DNA of 64,000 nt. Source: Pegea sp. RAD2-039 (taxonomy: Eukaryota; Chordata; Thaliacea; Salpida; Salpidae). The stretch is from assembly GCA_034620365.1 (NCBI GenBank), contig JAQGEQ010000010.1:248001-312000 (forward strand). The letters run 5' to 3'. Position 1 is the stretch's first letter; the number at the start of each line of letters is the position of its first letter. This document shows positions 1 to 13,460 of the stretch, piece by piece. The notes below the pieces were generated by a model. It was not told the origin of the DNA. It searched no databases and saw nothing but the letters and a program-made list of their open reading frames with translations. The position numbers and the translations under genes are program-made.

Positions 1-1689
1 GTAGCTTTTTCAGTTAATTTTTTACAGTATATGAGAAATAGCATTTAATCAACTTTGCAAAGTAAACATCAAAAATTGTGAGCAAAATAAAATCGATAAA
101 ATTCTTAGAAATACTTGCTTAGACTATTTCCAAAATTCGAAATCTTTCTTTTTTTAAATGTAATTTCCTATTCCTGATATTTTGTTTTTGTTAAGAAAGT
201 TTTTATACCAACCAAACTCTACAGCATATTCATACTCAGATTAATAAAGTTAAATTTTATACATAAATTATACGTGAAAAAAAAGACAGTTAATAAAATT
301 TAATAATATATTTAATAGAAATATTTTACGCATCAATTAAACAATTTTTCCAATCCTGAAATCATTCTTTAAAAAATAGTTTCTGTTCATGGCATTATTG
401 TATAAAATAATCTTTCAAATTTTATTAAAATAAATGAATAAGTTACAAAAACTTTTGTTGAAAAAATTAAAATAAAGTTAGTAATCCAACACTTAGTTAA
501 CTTTGTATGATTGTTTTTACTAAACTGAAGTTTTAATTAACTAATTGGTGTGACTATCGCTTTTCAGCTTTATATATATCCATTGAGCAAAATACTTAAA
601 GGTAAAAGTAATTTATATCATTAAAATTTGCAACTAAAAGTTTGTGTTGAACAGAAAGACATCTTTTAAATAACTTCAACTTTGGTATTTTTAAAGTTTT
701 TTTTATCTATTATGCTCTATACACTAATAGACAATATTAAAAATGTTCACTTAAGTCATAAAACTAAAAAAATAGAGTGAATTAAGTTTTGAAAAAAGGA
801 ACATTTTCAGAGCAAAGTTTGAAAAAGTAGAATTATTATTTGATTTATTTTTAAATTGAAAAATGACCAAAAACATTTAATTTTATAAGTTAACATCATC
901 ATATATTTATAAAAATCTTATGTTTATGAAAAGTTCAATTTAAGGAGACAAAACTGCTTTTATCAAGTTCTTCCAATGAAACTATTCCAATAAATCATCT
1001 TTATAATGAACTCTTGGAGTTCATCTAGTGGTAAGCGTGAATTTTGAACTTATACTAAAAAACCTTCTAAAGGGTAACTCTTTGGTCTATTTTATAAATA
1101 AATAAGCAGTGTTTAAAAAAGATTATCGAACATTTTGCAGGCTTATAATTTAGTATTTTGCAGTTTAATTTAAATAACTGTAATTTTTTCCTTAAAAGTT
1201 CTTATAACTTTTAAAAATCTTTTTAATTTTGATTGATTGATTCAGTAAAACTTCTTGATCAGTAAAAGCTTCTTATAGCAGCCAAAAGTTCCTCAAATTT
1301 ATTTTAAGCATTTGCAAATAAAAATTGTTTGATCATATCTATTACAAAACAGCTTCTTCTAAAAGTAAACTAAAAACAGCTTTTAATAATCAAAAGTTAT
1401 CTGAAACAATCAAAAAGCTTGTTAATTTAGTTACCACAAAGATAAACCTTTTTCATATTTCAGTCCATTAGTGATGAAATTGACACAAATGAAAAATAAA
1501 AATTTATCATCTTCAGAACTTCATCAACCAACCCCCCACTTACTTCTACTCTAGTTTCAATAATTTTTTTGCTTTATTTTGTCTTTATCTAGCTTGCCTT
1601 GTTTTCACTAATAAGAAACTGGCAACACTTGAAATATCAATTTAAACGTGCCTTATCACCTTTAAGAATATCTGATAACAGCTATTGCG

Positions 1690-1990
1690 CTGTTATGTTC
1701 TTAATTTCACCGCTCTGTGCCCCAATCACCAATCTTGTTAGCTAGAAGATTGAGACAAATCTCAGCCAGGTATATTAGTAATCACATCGCTTTTCCTCTT
1801 TTATAAAACTATTCTAACTCATGTTTGTTCGTTGTTAAGGATTCTAGGCAGATGTCAATCACATTAACACTCCCTTTTCACTGTCTGTTTATTTATGTGC
1901 ATGGCACAAGAGGAAGGGGCTGGTGTCTACCTAGCAGATAAGCTGATAACAACACGACAAAGTTGCTCATAGATTTTTTGCAACACTAAT
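1690..1990. promoter_or_regulatory. Candidate regulatory island with paired GATA motifs
   Basis: About 300 bases are clearly richer in G+C than the surroundings and have no long open frame. They include AGATAAGCTGATAAC near 1937-1951, which holds two adjacent GATA-factor core sites in the same orientation, and an AGAGGAAGGGG stretch resembling an ETS-type core near 1910. Clustered motifs in a compositionally distinct island are typical of enhancers, but function is inferred, not shown. Confidence 0.3.
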
Positions 1991-4900
1991 CAAGAATTTG
2001 TAGGTTGGAAAGCAGTTAGCTTTGTATATTTGGCTACCGGTCCTATATTGTCTTGTTTGTTTTAGGATTACAGTGAGTACTTAAAAGTTTTTTAGACCTT
2101 GTCTTATCGAATAAAGGAATTCCAATGAATTTTTGTTGTTGAGTTTAAAAAGGTTATTGTTTCTTTAAAAATCATTTAAAATCTTTTACAAGGTAAAAAG
2201 AAAAGAAAAATTAAACATTAAAAAAAATAATTTGTCACGAAATGTTGCAACAGTTAAAAGTTAAGAGAAATTTGTTAACAGTAATGTTTCATACAATCAC
2301 AATATAAACAATGTAAATAAAAATTAAGATAAATAAACAAAAATTACAAAATTGTATTCGTATGTTTTTATATTTACCAACTTTCTGTGACAAAACTATT
2401 TACATTTATGTATACATTAATCATTTGTAAATACATTACTTTGCTACTATTGTTTACTTAAGTGATATCATCTAAACAAAATTATCAATTTAGTAATAAT
2501 AACATATTTTCAAATTAAACTTATGATATTTTGCATGATTTATTAAAATTTATGGTTTCTAATACCTGTTGGTAACACCAAACGTTTTGAATACTTAAAG
2601 TTTTATGCCAAATATGACACTTTTATTGGACATTCTCAAAAAGCGTGAAAGCAGTAAAAAATGTCAAGTATTTTATAAAATAATCTTTACGTGAAACTTT
2701 AGATGTTATATTTTCTGAACTGTTATAAAGCTAGATTAGTTTTTTGCCAAGAGATTTATTTTGTATACTTTTAAAGTTTTCTCAAACCAATTATGAACAG
2801 TTGAACTCTAAAAAGTATAATAATATCAATCTAATCTGATTGCTGTTAAGATTATCTGTAATAAAAATACTTCAATTTTTTAACTAACTTTTGATTTACT
2901 ACAGAGAACTGTTTTCTAGTACAAAATAAAGTATACTTATAATAAATTATTAAGCTTATTTTAATATTTACGAATTTTTCTACTTGTTTACCAGTTCACA
3001 AATTGATTTTGTTTTGATGGTGTTAGGTTTGATATTATTAATTATTATTTAACTAAGCTGTCAACTTTTCTTGCTTAATACCTTTTTCTTTCTTTTTAAT
3101 ATTTGATATAAGCTGATAAAGTTTTTCTTTATTCAATCAGTAAAGATTAAAAAAGATTTTTTTTCTCTCCAAAAGTTAGCATCGATTTCACTAAATGTCA
3201 TAATGATCAAAACGCAATCGTACAAAACTCAACATTTTTTAAGTTTGATATATATTTCAGTAATTACTTATGATCAATAACTTATTAAATCTTCCTCTTT
3301 TAGTTGTGTCAGAAGCAAAAAGTTCAAATTAAAGCAAACATCAAATGCCATTAAAATTCACTCAAAAACACAACTGTGATAAATACTACTTAAATTGGCA
3401 CCTAGATAAAATTTGTTTTATTAAAATTTTATCATAACTACTGTTATCAAAGTCAATTTATTCCTGAAAGGTTTTCCTATCGGGTTTTCTCTAATCAATA
3501 ACTAAATACGAATTACTTGGTAATGAAACTTTCTTTTTGTTGAAGGGTTTAACTAAACTTTAAAGCTTTTTTGAATCATATTTTTAAAAGAAAATTATTT
3601 ATAAATTTGTTAATTCACTAATAATTAATAATTCTGTTTTTTTATGTTAAGTGTGATTCATAAAATCAAAAAAAAAACTCTTTCAAATATTTCTTTTCCT
3701 AAACAATTTTTTATCTTTTGAGATATAAAAAATATTTCTAATAAGGTGTTCATTTAAGTGCCTTATAGCAGGTGAGTCTTAAGTATCCTCAACCACCAAA
3801 CACAAAGCTTCGTTTGTTTTGGCTGGAAAGGTCTTAAAGGTCAAGGTACCAAATCGACTCAAGGAGATTTTTGTAAGAATTATATTTAAAAGATTCGAAC
3901 CAGGTTTTTTGAATCGATAATAACAGAATCTATTTGGTTAATTAGAAGGCTTATGCCATCTTACATCAACTAGAAAAAATCAATTACCTTAAATCAATTA
4001 TATATTAAGGTTTATTTTTGTAAAAAGTAAACATCTATTTCGCTGTTAGCTTCCAATTTAATTTAACTTCTTAGTAATCGCAGCAGTTAATTTTGGATTC
4101 CAAAGAAATCTTTTTTGAAAATTTTCAAGTAGTTTATTTCGTCATTAAAATTCAGTGAAATTATGTTTTAAAGCTCCCAAAATACATCAATTTTAAAATA
4201 ACTTAGAAAAGATAAATGAGCACATTTAAACTGATAAGATTTATTTGGCTCAAGACCCAAACCGCAGTTACGATCTCTCTTAGATATTTTTCAAATTTAG
4301 ACAGTTTAATCGCCTTTTTCCATGTAGATTTCTTCTTTTACTGCATACTAATCCGCATTCGTTCTTAACTAAAACATCACGTAAAATAGTTCAACTTTGT
4401 GGATTACTATGAACAAATATTAGCTGAAAGTATATTGTCGCTGAAAGCGCTGTGGAGAAAAAGAAATAGCAGCCGATCGATTAGATATAAATAACAAACA
4501 GCTTAGTACAGCATTGTAAGACTTCTGTTATAAAGTTTCGAAATCCAAACAAAGTAATTAATGAGTTTAAAATCTTGGTTATCAGCCCTTTTTACTCTTA
4601 AAACGTTTTTATACTTCTGGAAACACTTCTTGTTAAAATGTTATCGATAAAAATTCTGATTTTGCTCCATTTATTTTCCATGATTAAAACAAACAAATTA
4701 AAATCGTTCAGACATTTTCAAGCTCTTGTAATTAAAGTTATGATGTTTAAACATTATAAAATTGTTTTATCCAGTTATCTATGGTGTAAAAGCATCTTTA
4801 ATGGACAACTCTGTCACCATAATAATGCTTTCACCTTATTTAACTTGAGTTTAAAAAAAATTGATTTTGTTTTAAATTTTTGTCAGGCCATAATGATTTA

Positions 4901-7689
4901 GTTATAAATAAAGGAGAGGAACTTGGAAATGAGATATTTGTAAGAACAATTTAAAGTTTTGAATCGGATTAAGCTTTAAATTAAAAAGATTTTTATTCTG
5001 GTCTTTGAATATGTTCTTATAAGAGAAAAAAATTAATAGCTTCGAATTTTATATGAAAAAATTAGAAGAAATTTCAAAATTGGTTGAAAAAATTATGAAA
5101 GAAAAACATTATATGATATCTAGAGAAATAATATTTACAATTAACTAATTGTTCAGATAATATTCTAACAAGGAAAAATAAAAACAAAATTTGTAGCAGA
5201 TGATAATTTAATGTTTAGGTCTTTGTTCGTGATATTTTGTGTCAAAATGAATCAAAAATATTGATTACAAGTTTTTAATGTAATAAAAATACAAGCAAGC
5301 AGATTTTGAAGTAAAAAATAAGCTGTAATACTTAGATCAGCCGAAGCAAGCGTGAGAAAATATAAATGTTTTCAATTGTTGAGGTCTCACTCATTTCAAA
5401 ATGACGTTGCTTCAGTAACTCAATCAACCATCTTAAACTCTCGCTAGCAGGTAGATGTTACAAAGTGCAAGTGACAAGAAAGGTCCTTTACAGATGATAG
5501 TTTACTATTCTATTAGAACACCTATTTATTCGTGAACCCTTTCTTTAGTAAAGTAAGAAGATACTGAAACCGAAGAATCTTTTTGTATACCTTCCTCATT
5601 TCACTTGATTTTTTACGATTGTATTACCCATTAGTGCAGCTCTTGCTACATATATGTGATATTTGAATAAGCTAGATAGTTACAGTAAATGTATCAAATA
5701 CTAGTTTGGTGAGTTCTGTTTAGTTTTAGTAAAAACAAAATATTTCTTATGTTTAATTGCATACAGTGAACTAAACATAGCTTTTTTACCACGTGGCTTG
5801 AACTATCTTTTGCTTGTCAATTACCTAACTTGATGAATTGCTTTGTTTTATTTTTGTTAAAATAGGTTTGTCAAAGTTTGCTTATAAAAGAACGAAAAAT
5901 TGTTTTGAGTCAATTGTTATAACTCTTATTGAGTACTCAAAACAAGTTTTATATTTAAGGTTGGCTGATGAAAATTAAAAGAAGGACAAATATATGTTGC
6001 AATGGGTTTTCGATCAATTTTAAATATTTAGCTTGGCAATACTTAACAAATTTCACCAGAAAGAATTTTACTTATTAATTATAAACAATTCAAGTTAGTA
6101 ATTATAACTTTATATGATACAATAGAATTTCATATTTGCGTTCAAACTATATTTTGGGCAAAAACTATTTTAAGCAGTTTCATTTGCAAAGTATCTACAT
6201 CAGTAATTCAGATTTTATCTTTATTGTTAAAGATTTTTATACATCCATCATTTTTTATCGCCTTACTTTCAATTCTTTTATAATTGTTACCTGAAGCCTA
6301 TAAATAGATTAGCAAAACATATTGCTGTAAAAAATTAATAAATATAAACAGAGTCTGAATGTTTTTAATCATACGAAATGCTTTAGAGCCATGACGAAGT
6401 AATTGAAGCAGTAATTTCACTTTGAATCAGATATCTCTACGTTTAATTTGGAGTAGAAATTTAATAATAAGGCTTTGTGAAGATACAATCAAGTGAATCC
6501 TATAACACGTGCACATTTAACTTCTTCAACTGTATAGATGTCTTAGAGGTTCATATTCACTTTTATACTTTCTTAAATGGGATACCCATTTAACTGCCTC
6601 ACATATTTGTTGAAATAAAATGAGTTTCTGTTCCACTTGACTACCTTGAGACGGTGATAGATTTTCCATACAAAACACTTTCTTGTTTTCGACAGCTGAA
6701 AACGTAATGAGGTCGGATTAAACAACAATGTTACTTAAAAATTGTAACAGAATTTAATTTACCTTATTTTCTACACTAAGACATTTTTTAAAAGTTAGAT
6801 TTGTTTTTAACTGATTTTTTATAAGCTATAATGATCATATAATTAAACTTAAAAGAAGAATACTTAGGCTTCTTAAGATATCAAAGGTGATGATAACTTT
6901 CTAGTTACTTATACTCACACTATCATAACATCAACTTATTGAAAATTGAAACAGTGAAACACTATAATTTAACATTAAATTGATACTTAAAAATTCATTA
7001 TTTTTTACTTAAAAACTTTTTGAGGAACTACTGTTTGAAAATTTTCTGTATAAACCATATAATTTCGAAATACTTTCAAGTCATTTTATCAATTTTCTTC
7101 ACATAAATAGTAAAAACAACAGTCTGTTTAGATCAAAATATTTATTATATTTTCTTTTACAAACGCAAATACTTGACAATGAAAGCTAATTTATAATGTA
7201 AAATGTTAAATCTAAAATAAATTAACAAAATACCTCTTTATAGAATATAGGATTTTAATTCAAATCATTCTATAGCTGTACAAATGTTTTTTATGATGGA
7301 TATCAAATTATTTTTCAGATAAATAAAAGCCTTAAACTTTCATTTTATAAATTGTTAAACGATGGTAAATACAAACCTCATTTTTCGTTTTGCATGGTTT
7401 AACTTGAAGTAACTTACTGAGAAAAATTGATATTTGAACACGTGTAAAACCTTCACTTTGAAAGAGTAATTGTATTAAATGAATTTCCTATTCAGGTGTT
7501 AAATACAGAAGTTCTGATTTATAAAAGTATCTGACCTTAATTTAAAAAAAAGAATTAAACTACGTTTGATGAATGTATCTAGATAGACTTGTTCAAACTA
7601 AATAAGATAGATACCCTACCCCTTATAAAATAAAGATTTAGTAGGTTTTAATGGCACCACACCCTTTACTATAGTAAACTTGAGTTGAT

Positions 7690-8050
7690 CTAAATAGCAT
7701 GTCTTTCTGATGCAATGGCGCAACAACTGATGGAAATGAACTTATTTATCTGTTTTAATCCAGTATTTTCAATACCACAGACTATTGTCCTTTCAACAAG
7801 ATTTGAATGACAAGAGTTGCTATTGTGTGCAGCGAGTTACCATTGTAGGAGGATATTGCACCACGCGAAGGGTGGTGAAAAGTAAGAGTGGAACATTTAA
7901 GCAACTTGGGCTTCTTCTCAGGGGCTTTCCCATTTTTTTATGCTGGTATTTGATACGTGTTATGCACAATGAACAGATTTCTCCAGCAATAATAACACTC
8001 CAATTTTAGTGGGCTGACTGTGTGGGATACCTACAAAGACACTACAAAGA
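7690..8050. promoter_or_regulatory. Less AT-rich island, possible conserved non-coding element
   Basis: This stretch has a more balanced base composition than the flanking kilobases. It includes a 74-codon open frame at 7785-8009 with no recognisable domain. I could not assign splice sites or homology, so I treat it as a possible non-coding element or old repeat rather than a gene. Confidence 0.2.
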
Positions 8051-10889
8051 GTCCAGTGGTGATAGAAGTTTGAATCAAGACATAGCTTCTTTATATAAAT
8101 ATAAAGTATTGGGACATAACAATGAAAATCATCTATCAACTCTTAGCTTGGAAGGTTCGAAGTTATTCATAAAGAATCTTTCAGAGTGATTTAAAAGATG
8201 ATGCATTAATAATGTGTCCATGTGTCTTTTCATTTCTTCTTATCGATATACTTAGATAAAACCTAGCAGTGATTTAGATACAATAAAGAAAAAACTTTTA
8301 CTTTGAGTAATAAAAATTTCATTTGTACCATAGATTTAGTGTTGTTTGATCTTAAGATGCATAAATACAATTAACTTGATACAAGAAGCAATTAAATAAA
8401 AAATTGGATATTATTGAAAAATTATAAAAGTAAAATATTTGCCTATAAGTGATTTCATAAGTAGCCACTGAAAAACCTTTTCTCAAGACATTTAAGAAAG
8501 TTTACAAAGATAACTTCAATTCAAAAGAAATTCTACGAAAAACTTCTAAGTTATTTTTTGACAGACAAAAAACATTTGCATAAGAAATGAATTTTCATCA
8601 TTACGAAGTATATTATACTTGATCATTATCTTTCTTGTTACCTTTATGTGCTAAACTTTGTATAAGCCACCGAATATTGAAAGGTGAGACATTCTCTTAC
8701 AATCATTCGTCAAGTTTTTTGTGATTTTTTTTACTTATCTGGTGTATTGTCTATATAATTCCAATGTACCCCAAAATAGAACAAGTAAAATGTAAAAGAT
8801 AAATTTTGTAGAATCATCTATATGGGTGGTCACCGTTTTTGTTACAAAATTTATATGTAACTATGGTCGAAATTAATTTTCGATCTTTAATTTATTAATC
8901 AATCAACAGCTTGAGTTTTAACATTGATCTTAAATGCAATCGTTGTGGGAAATTGTTAACAAAAAATTGAATTTTTGAGCAATAAAACTCACTTAAAAAA
9001 AAAGTTGTCTGATATTTATGGAGAAATGATTTATATAGTTTAATGATCAAGAATAAAAACTGTTTTGAAATTAAATATATTGAATTACTTTTATACAAAT
9101 TATTACTTTCTTTCACATTTTTCAATACACTAATGGAGTTTTGATGAATCGTAAGAATCTTAATGATTAATTTTATTTCATTTCAATGATCGTCTGTAAA
9201 ATCATAAGCAATTAGTTCTTGCATTTCTCAGATAAAGCACTTTTAAAATTATTGCATCAAATTAATATATGTTTTTTTTGCATTACTCATAAATTTGGTT
9301 AAATAAGTTTCAGTTGTAATGAGTAAAGATTAGCATAAGATTAGTTTTCGTAAGTATTAAAAGATATGCAGCTTTGTACAGCAGAACATCTATTTTAATG
9401 ATGTATGCTCTACCATCTTAATATAAAAATCAACAATATTTATTTTTTTGAATAGGGCAAATATATAAAAAGAATTGATAAAAAAACATTGTACAATTTA
9501 CGAGTAATCTTAACTAAGGTTACGGTCAATTAATTAGGTTTTGAAATGTAGCTCTATCTAAAATCACTTTTAAGGTGACAGAAACAGATAAATATGATAA
9601 ATTTACTGTTGGGAGAATCTGTTATAAAATTGAGTTTAAGTATAAAGTTCAAATAAAATTCCATATTAAGGTAGCACTTAATAAAACTTTTCATTTCTTT
9701 TATTTTCTATAAAGGTTAACACGCTATGAAAAAATAAGATTTACTTCAATGTGCTTTGTAAGAATAGTTTGTAGGGTTTATCATTTTATATTTTACAATT
9801 CATGAAATACTTCTTTTAAAGTTTGAGCAAAAAATATTTTTGTCTCTAATTATAGCAAAATTTATTTTTTAAACGAAAAAAAGATTTGTTAAGTTAAATG
9901 GCAAATATTTTGCTAAATCATCTATTTGAAAAATATTATAAATGAAAAGAAAAATGATAATCTGTCGACAAAAGAAATTTATTTGAATCATAGGAATTTA
10001 TTTCATTCATAGATAAGAATCTTTTTCCTAATAATTTGTTTAACAAAGCTATTTAAAAGCTGCCATTGAAAACGACACAAGCAAGACATATCTTATTTAC
10101 AGTAGCTTAATTGATACAAATTTACGATTTTATTTTTTTCGCTTTTATGCACTTATCAATCAGCACATGGTTGCCATCTAGTCCTTCAAAACATTGTGAT
10201 TTTTAGATAAAGCCAAAATAGGAAAATCGAACATAAGACCTTCTTTACAATTTGAACAATTCTTTGACTTTTTACGGATAATGCCAATAAAAAAAATACT
10301 TTTTTGGCGACTATGAACGTATTTTTCGTGAATTTCTTGCTAACTAGTGGATTTTAACTTCAGCTATTTGAAAATTTATATTGTGACATCATCTGTCAGC
10401 GCTTTCAATAGCTCACCAGGTCACACTGTGCTTGTCTTGAAAGTTTAATACGCTTCAATACAATCCTACAGGTGCTCTGCACATAAGATGAGTGACTTTG
10501 CAAGTTTCACAACAATTCTATGTGTAATAAACATCTCAAAATTACTGAGTATCTTCTTACCTTTTAGACTTTGCTACTGTTCTTACATTAAGTACTAATA
10601 TTTTGAGCTTTCTAAACGAACTTTAGATTTCAGTTTTCTTTTTGAACAGTTCAATTAATCTTGCAACTTTTATCATTAACATATAACATTTTTTAAAGTT
10701 TAATACTTCTCATTTCTACCTGTTACGAGTCTAAAAGAAATGCTTATAAAAGTAAAGAATGAACATTACACAGAATTTAAAATACTTTTCTAATTTTTTA
10801 TTTTGATCATTTTATGTTTTTCTATACTTTCTTGTTTAACTCGAACCTAATATAAACAGTAGCTTAATTGTAAAAAGGCCAAAATAAGA

Positions 10890-11127
10890 CGAAGAATTTT
10901 GAGTGCATTCGACAACAGCGACTCAGATATTTCTTTACTCAGTGTCATCGATAAACATTAGTTCGACCTTATCTTCTATTGTCTTGTTTACTGGCGGTAT
11001 GTTACAGAGAGAGGCTTGCAAGTATTTTATTTGTCTAATCGCACTTGCGGCCCAATACGTTAATTCCATTCTTTCTGTTCACACGGTTTTAAGTTGTTTT
11101 TTAAAACTAATGTTTTCAAAGTCTTAG
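10890..11127. promoter_or_regulatory. Less AT-rich island with FOX/GATA-like motifs
   Basis: A compositional island that contains TTGTTTAC, a forkhead-type core, near 10984, and CTTATCTT, a reverse-strand GATA core, near 10969. A 74-codon frame at 10903-11127 overlaps it but has no recognisable domain. It is a candidate regulatory element only. Confidence 0.2.
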
Positions 11128-12983
11128 AAAGTGTTTTTATCTCTTTTTTATAGCTCCTAAAAAGCATTAGAGGCTTTTAGTACAAAATCTACATGTTTAA
11201 AAGATTATACTTTGGAATGAAAATCTACTTGTTTCTCTTTATATAGGAAACCATAAAATGCCTTAAACTTTAAATCACTAATATATTCGAAAGTTTCTTA
11301 ATCTATAGAATAATCAAAAGTTGAAAAGATAAAAAGTGTTAAAAAGTCGGTTCTTGCTTCTACTGCTAAATACATTGACTGAAATGAAGAATGTAACAAT
11401 GAATCCTTTAATAAGCTCAAAGTTTTTTACATTTGGTTTCATTCAAATACCGAACTTTTGATTTCATAGTAAGTTCTAGTAAGTTAATCTTTTGTTTTTG
11501 AAAGCCTTTTATAAAAGTTGTCAACTCTAAAATGTCGTTGACGACAAAACGTTCTTTCAACTTGTATCATATTTCACCAATCTAATCTTGTAACTTCCGC
11601 ATATTCTTAACCATTCGAAGAAATTCCATTGATGGCTTATGAGGAAAAAAACTATCCAAGCTATTAAGTATCTTTTTGATCATGGATTAATGACCAACAA
11701 TCTTTTGTTTAAACTTTTTGATTAACTTTAGAGAAATGGTAAAGTCAGGATTGAAACCAAACTGTTTTTTTAACAAGTTTTGAATAGAGTTACTTGCACA
11801 TATAAAATTACTTGTTGATGTCACTTTTAATACAATCTGGAATATTTGCTTTGTTTTCATTAAACAGGAACAAGTTATTAGTTAACAAGTACCTTAGTTA
11901 CCACAGCTATCACTATTATTAACTTCAAGTTAGTTAAAAATAAGACGTAAAAACTCCTTATGCTTATGTTGATATATCAACAAAGTTAACAACTATTCAA
12001 ATAAACAACCTTTAAACTGCAATTAGTTTTATGCTAGTAATTAATTGATAAAATTTATGTTGTTTAAATTATGATTACTTCTAAAAATTGCACTTAATGT
12101 AACTAATTGATTAAACAAACAGCTTGCAATTAAAACTCTTCAGATTTTACCTGTCAGAAAAAAATAATATAAACTTTGTTATAGTTTGTTTTATGATTTA
12201 ATTATATCTAAATCAATAAACAATCAGATTCGAATTAGAATTCAAAACTGTGAAAAGAAAATACCATTAAACAGATGGTTTCATCCAATAGTTTTTAACA
12301 AATAAGTTAAACAATTATTTACAAAACTTCAAACTGTGTTGAATTAGGAAAGTTTGAATAAAACAGCATCAGTCACTTTTGCAGTGTCAATGAGCATCAA
12401 AACTAAAAGCATATGTTTCGTTTGTTATCAGTTTGTATAAAGAAAACATTGAACTGTTTGACGAACAACCACGTCATCACTTGTTAATCGTAAACTCATA
12501 GTTGGTTGAAACAAGTATAAAAAATTCGTGAACGTCATAATAAACGAGAGCTTAGATATTTTTTCTGAATTTATATGAAGCAAAATATCTTCATACAAGA
12601 AAATTGTCATTGTTTTTTGAAAGTGTCATAAGAATAATATTGGCCTTGTATAATTACTCACAATACAAATTACAGTGCTGGTTGCATTAAGTTTATTATT
12701 TTAAGGAAAATTTATGAAATTTCTAATGGAGCAGAAGTGACTTTTGTTTTTTATGAAAATAAAATCATATGAGTTATGTAAGATTAAACTTGCTTAAAAC
12801 CTGTATGAACAGTTTATCATCATAGACAATATTATAAAAATATTTACATTTGCACTAGCATCGAAAATTCACTTTGTTAAGCAACTCTTTATTTTAGAAA
12901 TTTGTTTTGAATGTTTTAATTAAACCACAATTTTTTCTCAGTAAAAATTTTCAAAACTTTTTAATAATAATCTATACATAAGT

Positions 12984-13009
12984 TCATCTTTTCATCGATG
13001 AAAAGATGA
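12984..13009. repeat. 26-base perfect palindrome
   Basis: The two halves are exact reverse complements with no spacer, centred on ATCGAT between 12996 and 12997. The arms read TCATCTTTTCATC and its complement. It could form a cruciform or bind a dimeric factor. No flanking coding sequence is apparent. Confidence 0.8.
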
Positions 13010-13144
13010 CTACAGAAATATTAAACATATATCAAACTTTCAAACATCACAATTGATGCATATAAATAATGATCGTATCACGTTATCTTTATAAAAAAAA
13101 GGATTGAGTTAAAAATAGTTTTTTTTCGAAGTAAAAGACGCTTT

Positions 13145-13460
13145 TCCACCATTTAACTTGTTGACATCTCTCAATCTTTCCCTCAAATTTTTTTTCAATA
13201 AATCTTTGTTCTCTAGTAATAAATTTACAGAAGATTTGAAATCTTTCTAGTCGTGATTCATCCCTTAGATCCCATTTTCCACACTTGTTCTCTATCTTAG
13301 GAGCTACAGTATCTGTCAGCAGTTGCCAGCTGTCTAGCTTCTACATTTCGTGGACCATGAACCGCTTTTTCACCAATAAATTGTCATACTAAATGCGGTC
13401 GCTTTTCAATTGGTAGACACAAATACAATGGTGCTGGTGGTCTATGTCATCACTATAATC
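13145..13460 (-). pseudogene. Possible decayed coding fragment, unidentified
   Basis: Read on the minus strand, this less AT-rich stretch gives protein-like text in two successive frames. The upstream part (about 13445-13280) includes GEKAVHGPRNVEARQLATAD and is interrupted by stop codons. The downstream part (about 13275-13145) is open and includes KWDLRDESRLERFQIF followed by a charged segment. The switch of frame and the stops suggest a host pseudogene or a fragment of a retrocopy. I do not recognise the family. It could also be a fortuitous open stretch. Confidence 0.3.

Noticed and set aside
1016-1076. tRNA-like fold with GAGTT/AACTC ends, an ACCTT/AGGGT stem and a possible TTG anticodon
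   Set aside because: D arm and anticodon stem do not pair properly, the T-loop is too short and the A and B boxes are absent; probably chance, or at best a nuclear mitochondrial scrap.
3885-3915. B-box-like GGTTCGAATC on the minus strand
   Set aside because: No A box or acceptor stem at the required distance, so no tRNA gene is supported.
4638-4901. 87-codon ORF in the upstream desert
   Set aside because: Random-like composition, no domain, no splice partners and no compositional shift.
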